Part shown: positions 23,320 to 31,677 of the stretch, piece after piece
Position numbering within the stretch: the stretch's first letter is position 1
Layout: the number at the start of each line of letters is the position of its first letter
Source of the DNA: Maribacter_C sp047345145
Lineage (GTDB): Bacteria; Bacteroidota; Bacteroidia; Flavobacteriales; Flavobacteriaceae
Reading direction: 5' to 3'
Length of the DNA: 64,000 bases
NCBI RefSeq assembly: GCF_047345145.1
Contig: NZ_JBLFER010000004.1
Location: 1-64,000 of the forward strand
The notes under the pieces: generated by a model
The model's input: only the letters and a program-made list of their open reading frames with translations
Told to the model about the DNA's origin: nothing
Database searches by the model: none
Position numbers and translations under genes: made by a program

Positions 23320-25368
23320 TCATTCTGGGTATTCCACACGTAAATGATAGATATTGGTAAGCTTTTGTTTGAATATTTTCTTAATTGATTCAATCTCTTT
23401 AAAAGTAATATTCGCATTCAAGAATTGATTTGCAGCCATTTGACCTGCGACAATCTTGTCAACAAATTCGTCAATAATAAGAAAGGTTGGATTCTTTAAA
23501 CTCTTTGACGCCGCTTCAACAGAATCTGCCATCATCAAAATTGCTGTTTCCTTTGAAAAAGGTGTTGGTCCGGGATATCTAAAATCATCGGCATTAGCTT
23601 CAGGGTCAATTTCCTGCTGTTTTTTAAAGAAATAATATACCAATGTAGTACCATGATGTGATCTGATAAAATCAATTACGCGATCGGGTAAATTATTCTT
23701 GCGAGCCAATTCGATACCTCCTATGACGTGATCTAGTATGATTTTAGCGCTATCCTTTGAAGACAGCTCATCATGCGGATTCACATTCGTAATTTGATTC
23801 TCAGTAAAATAAGTTGGGTTCAACATCTTTCCAATATCATGGTATAATGCTCCTACCCTAACTAACATGGCATTTGCACCAATTTCATTTGCTGCCGCTT
23901 CCGCCAAATTGGAGACCTGTAGTGAGTGATGAAACGTTCCAGGTGCTTTATTTGAAAGTTCTTTCAGTAATTTTGAATTCGTATCTGATAGTTCCAGTAG
24001 AGATACATCTGAAACTAACCCGAAGACCTTTTCATATACATAAATCAGAGGTTGTACAAAAAGTGTAATCATTCCATTCAAAAGAAACAAGCCAAGGGTA
24101 AACCATCCAATATTTTCCAAATTACCTTCATGAATTATATGAAAGGCTAAATATCCAACAATGTAGATTAGTGTAATTTGCCCAACTGAGATAAAAAGAT
24201 TTGCTCGTTTATAAAGCTCAGAAACTGTTAGAATAGTGACAATCCCAGCTATAATCTGCAAAAAAATGTACTCAAAACTATTAGGCACCACGAACCCCAG
24301 AATTAAGACGGTCAGAACATGAATAAAGAGCCCAAGGCGAGCATCAAAAAAAGTTTTAAGTAATAAGGGAAGAATGCATAGTGGAACGACAAAAACATAA
24401 GCTTCATTATACTTTACAACCACTGTGGTTACAAAAACCATAAGTATTACGTTAAAAAAGATAAATGTTACTTTCGTATTATTCTCATATATATCTGGTC
24501 TATATTTTTTCAAAAAAAGCAACAACATCATAAGCACTAAGGCCACCAAAACAGCATATCCGAAGAGAATAAAATATTGACTTTTATCGGTCCATAATTC
24601 TGATTCGTACTCTTTCTTAAGGGAATTAAGAACTTTAAAATTTTCTGACTCAACAACTTCTCCTCTAGCTATAATTAGTTTTCCTTCATCTATGGTGCCA
24701 CGGGTATAAGATATACTGGCTAACTCATCTTTTAAGGCCTTCGCAGAAAGACTCTCATCATAAGACACATTGGGTATGGTCAGTTCAACAAATAGTTCTT
24801 GAAACGCATTCTTGAAAGTAACTAGACCTTTATTGCGAATTATTCTATTGACCACCCGTTCAATATCTTCACCAGTATATAGTTCGTTTATTGCTATTTG
24901 ATTGGCTTCATTCTCTCTTATAACATAAATCTGTTTTTTAGAATTTGTAGCACTTTTGCTTACTGCAATTCCGTTTGTATATAATTCATCAAGTATTGAC
25001 CTGCAGGTCTCGCGCAAAGTGGTTAATTGATTTGAATTATACTTATCAGATGGAAACGCCGTATTAAAACGCGAATCAAATTGCTGATAAACTTCTCTCG
25101 CTTTAGCTAAATCATATTGATAGTATTCAATATGACTGTTCTTAATCTTCTGCTGTTCTGCCAAAATTTCAGACTTTTCTTTACTAATAGAAAAATCAAA
25201 AGGGGCATAGAGATTTTCATATTGCCAGGGTTTTCCTTTCTGGAATTCATATTTGAACTGTCCTCCTTTCGGAAAAAAAAAGACAATACAAAACAGGGAT
25301 AGTCCGTATAAAATATATTTATAAATGTGGGATTGGTTCTTATATAACCGATCCAATGACTTGCTCAT
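23320..25368 (-). CDS. 7TM-HD family phosphohydrolase (PgpH-like)
   Basis: A 682-residue membrane protein. An N-terminal signal anchor (about 15-33) is followed by a large extracytoplasmic domain (about 35-260, 7TMR-HDED), seven transmembrane helices (about 265-465) and a C-terminal HD domain. The metal site is visible: HHSLQVSNLAEAAA, then GALYHDIGKM and later RSHHGT. Relatives (Listeria PgpH) hydrolyse the second messenger c-di-AMP. ATG at 25368 was chosen over an upstream TTG at 25389. It stands alone, tail toward the tRNAs. Confidence 0.88.
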   Translation of the reverse strand: MSKSLDRLYKNQSHIYKYILYGLSLFCIVFFFPKGGQFKYEFQKGKPWQYENLYAPFDFSISKEKSEILAEQQKIKNSHIEYYQYDLAKAREVYQQFDSRFNTAFPSDKYNSNQLTTLRETCRSILDELYTNGIAVSKSATNSKKQIYVIRENEANQIAINELYTGEDIERVVNRIIRNKGLVTFKNAFQELFVELTIPNVSYDESLSAKALKDELASISYTRGTIDEGKLIIARGEVVESENFKVLNSLKKEYESELWTDKSQYFILFGYAVLVALVLMMLLLFLKKYRPDIYENNTKVTFIFFNVILMVFVTTVVVKYNEAYVFVVPLCILPLLLKTFFDARLGLFIHVLTVLILGFVVPNSFEYIFLQIIAGIVTILTVSELYKRANLFISVGQITLIYIVGYLAFHIIHEGNLENIGWFTLGLFLLNGMITLFVQPLIYVYEKVFGLVSDVSLLELSDTNSKLLKELSNKAPGTFHHSLQVSNLAEAAANEIGANAMLVRVGALYHDIGKMLNPTYFTENQITNVNPHDELSSKDSAKIILDHVIGGIELARKNNLPDRVIDFIRSHHGTTLVYYFFKKQQEIDPEANADDFRYPGPTPFSKETAILMMADSVEAASKSLKNPTFLIIDEFVDKIVAGQMAANQFLNANITFKEIESIKKIFKQKLTNIYHLRVEYPE

Positions 25369-25523
25369 AGAGAAGGTATCTAGTTTCAAAAATAGAAAAA
25401 TATAAGAGAAGGTAACTTTTGATTATAGTCCAATTTAAATATGAGCCTCAAAATAGAATATCAGAATCAGTAATTCACTCCAAAAGCAAACAGAAGACAA
25501 TCTCTAATTCAGCTTAAAATTCG

Positions 25524-25531
25524 TATTTTTG
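25524..25531 (+). promoter_or_regulatory. -7 element before the thiolase gene
   Basis: TATTTTTG matches TAnnTTTG, 29 bp upstream of the start codon. No clear TTG element is found at the expected distance. Confidence 0.4.
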
Positions 25532-25559
25532 CAGATGTACAAAAAATTGAAATTTTAGC

Positions 25560-26738
25560 ATGAAGGAAGTAGTAATTGTATCAGCTGTTCGGACTCCAAT
25601 AGGAAGCTTTATGGGTTCTTTGTCAACCATTCCAGCACCTAAACTTGGGGCTATCGCCATAAAAGGTGCTCTTGAAAAAATCAACTTATCCCCAGAATTA
25701 GTTGAAGAAGTTTTAATGGGTAATGTAGTTCAAGCTGGCACGGGGCAAGCACCCGCTCGACAAGCAGCAATTTTTGCGGATATTCCTGATAACGTTCCTT
25801 GTACAACAATTAATAAGGTCTGTGCCTCTGGAATGAAAACAGTGATGCAAGCTGCTCAGGCAATTGCATTAGGTGATGCATCAATAATTGTTGCTGGAGG
25901 CATGGAAAATATGAGTTTGATTCCGCACTATGTTCATTTGCGAACAGGCCAAAAATTCGGTCCAACCAGTTTAATCGATGGCATGCAGAAAGATGGCCTT
26001 GTTGATGTTTATGATCAAAACGCTATGGGTGTATGTGCTGATGCTTGTGCAACAGAACATGATTTTAGTCGTGAAGATCAAGATAATTTTGCGATTCAAT
26101 CTTATAAGAGATCGGCTGATGCCTCCAATAATGGTAAGTTTAAGAATGAGATTGTTCCTGTTGAAGTTCCTCAGCGCAGAGGAGAACCTATCATAGTTTT
26201 TGAAGATGAAGAATTTAAAAATGTAAAGCTTGAAAAAATACCTAATTTACGGCCTGCTTTCTCAAAAGATGGTACGGTTACAGCCGCCAATGCGTCAACC
26301 ATAAATGATGGTGCAGCTGCTTTGGTTTTAATGAGCGCTGAAAAAGCTAAGGAATTAAATCTAAAACCTTTAGCCACTATTAAGAGTTACGCCGATGCCG
26401 CTCAAGAACCAAAATGGTTCACAACTGCACCTGCCAAAGCATTGCCTAAGGCACTAGACAAAGCAGGTATTTCAATAAATAATGTGGATTATTTTGAGTT
26501 CAATGAAGCCTTTGCTGTTGTAGGTCTAGCCAATATGAAGTTATTAGGTCTAAAAGATGATAATGTGAATGTGAATGGAGGAGCGGTGTCATTGGGCCAC
26601 CCTTTAGGATGTTCAGGAGCTAGAATTTTGGTTACACTTCTTCATGTTCTAGATCAAAACAATGCAAAAACAGGTGCGGCAGCTATTTGTAACGGTGGCG
26701 GTGGAGCATCTGCAATCGTTGTAGAAAGAAACCAATAG
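25560..26738 (+). CDS. Acetyl-CoA C-acyltransferase (thiolase)
   Basis: A 392-residue thiolase. Catalytic residues are Cys88 (NKVCASGMK), His347 and Cys377 (in GHPLGCSGAR and CNGGGGASA); EFNEAFA also fits. Length and motifs suit a biosynthetic acetoacetyl-CoA thiolase or a beta-oxidation thiolase; sequence alone does not separate these. It joins or splits acyl-CoA with acetyl-CoA in the cytoplasm. The NlpC/P60-like gene begins 17 bp later and could be cotranscribed, without a clear functional link. Confidence 0.93.
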   Translation: MKEVVIVSAVRTPIGSFMGSLSTIPAPKLGAIAIKGALEKINLSPELVEEVLMGNVVQAGTGQAPARQAAIFADIPDNVPCTTINKVCASGMKTVMQAAQAIALGDASIIVAGGMENMSLIPHYVHLRTGQKFGPTSLIDGMQKDGLVDVYDQNAMGVCADACATEHDFSREDQDNFAIQSYKRSADASNNGKFKNEIVPVEVPQRRGEPIIVFEDEEFKNVKLEKIPNLRPAFSKDGTVTAANASTINDGAAALVLMSAEKAKELNLKPLATIKSYADAAQEPKWFTTAPAKALPKALDKAGISINNVDYFEFNEAFAVVGLANMKLLGLKDDNVNVNGGAVSLGHPLGCSGARILVTLLHVLDQNNAKTGAAAICNGGGGASAIVVERNQ

Positions 26739-26755
26739 TTCCTATTTAAACAACT

Positions 26756-27508
26756 ATGCACTACGGTATTTGCGCATTAAGCGTCATTCCAGTTCGATCG
26801 CTTGCTGATGAAGCGAGTGAAATGACAAATCAAGTTTTATATGGAGAACATTTTAAAGTTCTCGAGCAACGAAAATTCTGGAGTCGCATTCGAATTGCTT
26901 CTGATGGGTTTGAAGGATGGGTAAGTAATGTTCAAATTATTCTTATTACAGAAGAAGATTACTATGAAATAGAAAGTTCTAAGGAACCTAAATATTCAGC
27001 CAACCTAGTTTCTTTTGTTTCGAACAAAGCCGATGTTTTGCTTCCTATCATTTTGGGATCTTCGGTGCATAATGTCAAAAATCTCCCTAATGCTTTCGAA
27101 GGGGATTTTACAAACTCCCAAGGAGAAAAACCCTCTTTAGTAAAGACGGCATTGCAATACTTAAATGCTCCTTTTTTATCTGGAGGAAGAACACCGTTCG
27201 GAATAGATAGTTCAGGATTTACACAGATGGTGTATAAAATCAATGGGTATTCATTGAAAAGAAATGCCGCTGAACAATGTAACCAAGGCGATGCACTTAG
27301 TTTTATTGAAGAAAGTGAACCCGGTGATTTGGCATTTTTCGATAATAACGATGGTGATATCAATCATGTTGGTATCATAATGAAAGACAACTATATTATA
27401 CATGCATTCGGCAAAGTACGTATTGACCGTATAGACCATACTGGTATTTTTAATTCAGAAACCAGAACCTATAGTCACTCACTTAGAGTAATCAAAAAAA
27501 TCATATAA
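26756..27508 (+). CDS. NlpC/P60-like protein with nucleophile Cys replaced by Ser
   Basis: A 250-residue protein: SH3-like domains at about 5-65 and a C40 peptidase domain at about 125-250. The normal D-C-S-G motif reads D151-S152-S153-G154 (FGIDSSGFTQM), so the nucleophile position is Ser. The other catalytic positions, His204 (NHVGIIM) and His216 (IIHAFG), are kept. No signal peptide is seen. Active family members cut cell-wall peptides; with Ser this copy may be inactive or use another mechanism. A single base change (TGT to AGT) could explain it. A bidirectional terminator follows. Confidence 0.85.
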   Translation: MHYGICALSVIPVRSLADEASEMTNQVLYGEHFKVLEQRKFWSRIRIASDGFEGWVSNVQIILITEEDYYEIESSKEPKYSANLVSFVSNKADVLLPIILGSSVHNVKNLPNAFEGDFTNSQGEKPSLVKTALQYLNAPFLSGGRTPFGIDSSGFTQMVYKINGYSLKRNAAEQCNQGDALSFIEESEPGDLAFFDNNDGDINHVGIIMKDNYIIHAFGKVRIDRIDHTGIFNSETRTYSHSLRVIKKII

Positions 27509-27542
27509 AAAAACCTCCTTTAAAAAATAAAGGAGGTTTTTT
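27507..27542. terminator. Bidirectional terminator
   Basis: acctccttt (27513-27521) and aaaggaggt (27529-27537) form a perfect 9-bp stem with A- and T-runs outside. It separates the convergent NlpC/P60-like and TPR genes. Confidence 0.85.
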
Positions 27543-27564
27543 AATTTAAATGGGATTATAATTC

Positions 27565-28827
27565 TTATTCTCCCAATAATTTTTTGATGCGCATAAAGTT
27601 ATCATTGTCACCCATAGCACCATAAATATTCTTTAATTGAGAAAGAATACCTTGGTTATCAGGATTTTGCTTTAACGCATCTTCCAAGACCTTAGCCCCC
27701 TCATTAAACAAATTATCTTTTTGCTGCTTTAACTCATCATAACGTGCGATATCTTTTCGTGAATTACCTAGGGTATTCATTTCATCAATTAGCCCGTTAC
27801 CCTCATTAACATAAGTAGTAGAAAGATTCAACTGTGCATTTATATAACCTGGATCTACTTCTAAGGCTTTAAGGTATGAGGCTCTTGCATCAGCTAGGTT
27901 ACCTTGCTCCATGTTAATAACACCAATGTTATAATGAAGGTCAGCATTATCGGGTTCCATGGTAGCAGCCTCCGCCATTAGGGTCTTAAATTTATCTTTG
28001 TCACCTAACTTGTAATGAAGATTAGCCTCTTGCAAAATTAAGTTGACATCTTCGGGATTACTAGCACGTGCTTTTGCATAAGCTTCTAATGCTTTATCAT
28101 CTTGACCTAATTGGCCATAAATTAAAGCAGTATTCTTAACTATCTCAGCTCTTTTTGAAGGCGTCTTTTCATCAACTGGATCTTTATAGGTACCTGACTT
28201 CACCATAAGATCCCTTTGAACACGATCCATAGTTTCGACTTCACCAGTTTCGTTATTTGTTGCCTTATACTCTATGCCACTACCATCATAACCAATTTCT
28301 TGTAACTCATTGTAATATGACAAAGCCTGTTCATAGTGAGCACCATTAATTGCGCTACTAGCTGCATAGTACAAATAAGTCGTATCTTGAGGACTGATCT
28401 TGTAACTCAAATACAACTTCTCTCCAGCTTCTTTAAAATTTTTGTTGCCATTATCTTCAACTGCTGAGTTTACCAAATCAGCGGTAATGGATGCTAATCG
28501 TTGATTGGAATCAGCTGTATATTTTACTTTTCCGCTCTTCTCTTCAATAGCAACAACTTTTTTGAAAGAATCAACTGCCTCTGAAAATGCAGTATTATCT
28601 CCACCTTTTGCTATTTCTGTCAAAGCTTTACCCTTTAAAGAATAATACTGTGCCTGTAATTTAGCATCAGCTGCATCTATTGTACCTGATGCGCCTTCTA
28701 GTGCTGTCTTTGCCGTCATTGCATCGCCAGCTTTCAAAGCTTTTTCAGCTGCTTTAATCTCCGTTTTCTGGGCAAAACCAACCATTGTAAAGGACATGGC
28801 TGCCAGTATAAAAATTTTAGTTTTCAT
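27565..28827 (-). CDS. Secreted TPR protein
   Basis: A 420-residue protein with a signal peptide (about 1-19, cut after GFAQ) and at least five TPR units, among them KNTALIYGQLGQDDKALEAY (about 228-247) and the pair NADLHYNIGVINMEQGNLAD / GYINAQLNLSTTYVNEGNGL (about 293-345). TPR arrays bind other proteins, here in the periplasm. It is 39 bp downstream of gyrA on the same strand, so a shared transcript is likely, though a functional link is not known. Confidence 0.85.
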   Translation of the reverse strand: MKTKIFILAAMSFTMVGFAQKTEIKAAEKALKAGDAMTAKTALEGASGTIDAADAKLQAQYYSLKGKALTEIAKGGDNTAFSEAVDSFKKVVAIEEKSGKVKYTADSNQRLASITADLVNSAVEDNGNKNFKEAGEKLYLSYKISPQDTTYLYYAASSAINGAHYEQALSYYNELQEIGYDGSGIEYKATNNETGEVETMDRVQRDLMVKSGTYKDPVDEKTPSKRAEIVKNTALIYGQLGQDDKALEAYAKARASNPEDVNLILQEANLHYKLGDKDKFKTLMAEAATMEPDNADLHYNIGVINMEQGNLADARASYLKALEVDPGYINAQLNLSTTYVNEGNGLIDEMNTLGNSRKDIARYDELKQQKDNLFNEGAKVLEDALKQNPDNQGILSQLKNIYGAMGDNDNFMRIKKLLGE

Positions 28828-28866
28828 TTTCGATTTAATTAAAATTAGAGTTTATTGATTATAAAT

Positions 28867-31416
28867 TTATTCTTCTTCGGAGCTACTTTCTGAAGCATCC
28901 GTGCTTCCATTATCAATAGCCGTGCCATCTTCCGTAGTTACCTCAATATCAAGTATGTCAACTTCTTCTAGATCATCTTCATCCTTCATAACTTTTGCTA
29001 CTGCTGCGATAGAGTCATCACCTTTTATGTTGATTAGTTTAACCCCTTGTGTTGCTCTACCCATTACCCTTAGGTCTTCTACAGACATACGAATTGCAAT
29101 ACCTGATCGATTGATAATCATAAGGTCGTCTGAATCAGATACGTTTTTAATCGCTACAAGGTTGCCGGTCTTCTCGGTTATTGAGATCGTTTTTACACCT
29201 TTTCCGCCTCTATTAGTAATTCGATAGTCTTCAATGCTGGATCTTTTACCATACCCATTTTCAGAAACTACTAGAAGTTCATCCTCAAAATTATGAACGG
29301 AAACCATTCCGATTACCTCATCAGACTCACTTGCCAATCGAATTCCTCTTACACCGGAAGCATTTCGACCCATGGGTCTCGTTTTACTTTCTTCAAAACG
29401 TATGGCCTTACCAGATTTCAAGCCCAAGAATATTTGACTTGTTCCCGTAGTAAGTTTTGCTTCTAGCAATTCATCATCTTCACGAATTCCGATAGCATTA
29501 ATGCCGTTTTGACGCGGCCTCGAATACTGCTCCAAAGAAGTTTTCTTTACAGTACCTTTCTTCGTAGCCATAATAACATAGTGGCTATTTACGTATTCTT
29601 CATCCTTAAGGTCTTGAGTACAAATAAATGCTTTTACCTTATCGTCATTCTCGATATTGATCAAGTTTTGAATGGCCCTACCTTTAGATGTTTTGCTTCC
29701 TTCGGGAATTTCATAAACCCTCATCCAGAAACACTTCCCCTTTTGCGTAAAGAACAACATATACTGGTGATTCGTACCAACAAAAAGATGCTCTAAGAAA
29801 TCCTCATTTCTAGTGGAAGAGGCTTTTTGACCAACTCCTCCTCTATTTTGTGTTTTGTATTCGGTAAGGGGTGTTCGCTTGATGTACCCCGCGTGAGAAA
29901 TAGTAATTACTACTTGCTCATTCGGAATCATATCTTCCATACTCAGGTCACCACCTGCAAAGTTGATTTCAGAACGACGCTCATCTCCATACTTAGATTT
30001 GATCTCATGAAGCTCATCCTTTATAATATCCATTCTTCGCTCTTTGCGATCAAGAATATCTTTTAAGTCTGCAATCGTCTTGACAATCTCGTCAAATTCA
30101 TCGCGAAGCTTATCTTGTTCTAAACCCGTCAACTGACGCAAGCGCATTTCGACAATTGCCTTCGCTTGAATTTCAGAAAGTTTGAAACGTTCAATTAAAT
30201 TTTCTCTTGCTTCGTCTGCATTATTTGAAGCTCTAATAATCTTTATAACCTCATCAATATTATCAGAAGCAATAATTAAACCCTCTAGTATATGTGCTCG
30301 ATCTTCAGCTTTTTTCAACTCGAACTTCGTACGCCTGACGACAACCTCATGACGATGCTCCACAAAATAGTGAATCATTTCTTTTACGTTCAACAGTTGT
30401 GGCCTACCCTTAACCAATGCAATATTATTAACGCTGAATGAAGATTGTAACGCTGTATATTTATAAAGGGTATTCAATACGATATTAGGTATCGCATCTC
30501 TCTTTAAGATATAAACAATGCGCATTCCCTTTCTATCCGATTCATCACGAATACTAGAAATACCTTCAATTTTCTTCTCATTAACAGCATCTGCTGTCTT
30601 TTTGATCATATCTGCCTTGTTGACCTGATATGGTATTTCTGTAACAATAATACATTCTCTACCCTGAACTTCTTCAAAAGTAGCTTTAGCACGCATCACA
30701 ACGCGACCTCTACCGGTATGAAAAGCTTCTTTCACACCATCATATCCGTAGATAATACCTCCGGTTGGAAAATCAGGGGCTTTGATATGCGTAATCAACT
30801 CATCGATTTCGATATCGTTGTTTTCTATATATGCGATGGTTCCATCAATAACCTCAGAAAGGTTATGAGGTGGCATATTGGTCGCCATACCTACGGCAAT
30901 ACCAGATGCTCCATTCACTAATAAATTAGGAACTCTGGCTGGTAAAACAGTTGGCTCCTCTAAAGAATCGTCAAAATTGAGTTGGTGGTCTACGGTATCT
31001 TTATCAATATCAGCCAACATGTCATCAGCAATCTTGCGCATACGTGCTTCCGTATAACGCATTGCTGCAGGACTATCACCATCTATAGAACCAAAGTTAC
31101 CTTGGCCATCTACTAGCATATATCTCAGACTCCATTCTTGAGCCATACGCACCATTGAATCATAAACTGAAGTATCTCCGTGAGGATGGTACTTACCCAA
31201 CACCTCTCCTACAATACGTGCTGATTTCTTGTGAGCACTACTCGATCGAACACCAAGTTCGTACATTCCGTAAAGTACTCTTCTGTGTACAGGTTTTAAA
31301 CCATCCCTGACATCAGGGAGGGCACGTGACACAATGACCGACATTGAATAATCAATGTAGGCAGATTTCATTTCATCTTCTATATTAATCGGTATCAGTT
31401 TTTCGCCTTCTGCCAT
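28867..31416 (-). CDS. gyrA: DNA gyrase subunit A
   Basis: An 849-residue type II topoisomerase subunit. The winged-helix and tower domains occupy about 1-500, with active-site Tyr121 (AAMRYTEARM); the quinolone-resistance region HPHGDTSVYD has Thr82 and Asp86 at the E. coli Ser83 and Asp87 positions. The C-terminal beta-pinwheel is about 510-815, and a very acidic tail (EEVDILDIEVTTEDG on) ends the protein. Residue 1 is MAEGEKLIPI. It cuts and rejoins DNA to add negative supercoils, together with GyrB, not in this window. Confidence 0.97.
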   Translation of the reverse strand: MAEGEKLIPINIEDEMKSAYIDYSMSVIVSRALPDVRDGLKPVHRRVLYGMYELGVRSSSAHKKSARIVGEVLGKYHPHGDTSVYDSMVRMAQEWSLRYMLVDGQGNFGSIDGDSPAAMRYTEARMRKIADDMLADIDKDTVDHQLNFDDSLEEPTVLPARVPNLLVNGASGIAVGMATNMPPHNLSEVIDGTIAYIENNDIEIDELITHIKAPDFPTGGIIYGYDGVKEAFHTGRGRVVMRAKATFEEVQGRECIIVTEIPYQVNKADMIKKTADAVNEKKIEGISSIRDESDRKGMRIVYILKRDAIPNIVLNTLYKYTALQSSFSVNNIALVKGRPQLLNVKEMIHYFVEHRHEVVVRRTKFELKKAEDRAHILEGLIIASDNIDEVIKIIRASNNADEARENLIERFKLSEIQAKAIVEMRLRQLTGLEQDKLRDEFDEIVKTIADLKDILDRKERRMDIIKDELHEIKSKYGDERRSEINFAGGDLSMEDMIPNEQVVITISHAGYIKRTPLTEYKTQNRGGVGQKASSTRNEDFLEHLFVGTNHQYMLFFTQKGKCFWMRVYEIPEGSKTSKGRAIQNLINIENDDKVKAFICTQDLKDEEYVNSHYVIMATKKGTVKKTSLEQYSRPRQNGINAIGIREDDELLEAKLTTGTSQIFLGLKSGKAIRFEESKTRPMGRNASGVRGIRLASESDEVIGMVSVHNFEDELLVVSENGYGKRSSIEDYRITNRGGKGVKTISITEKTGNLVAIKNVSDSDDLMIINRSGIAIRMSVEDLRVMGRATQGVKLINIKGDDSIAAVAKVMKDEDDLEEVDILDIEVTTEDGTAIDNGSTDASESSSEEE

Positions 31417-31677
31417 TTTAAAATTTTGCTGTTTTTCTATTGATTAAAAAAGTAAGCCAATATACGTAAAATCGATGCCTTCGAAGCACATATCAAATAC
31501 TTTAGTAAACAATTTATTAACACTTTCTGCGTTGTGATTAGTTGATAATTACAATGTTAATTATTTTGTAATTCGTTCCTTTTTTCGTCATTTCGAACTA
31601 GTTTGTCGATTTCAGGTATAGTATTTGCCTTAGATTGCCTGAGATTTACTAATTTTAATGCTCATACCGCATAATTT

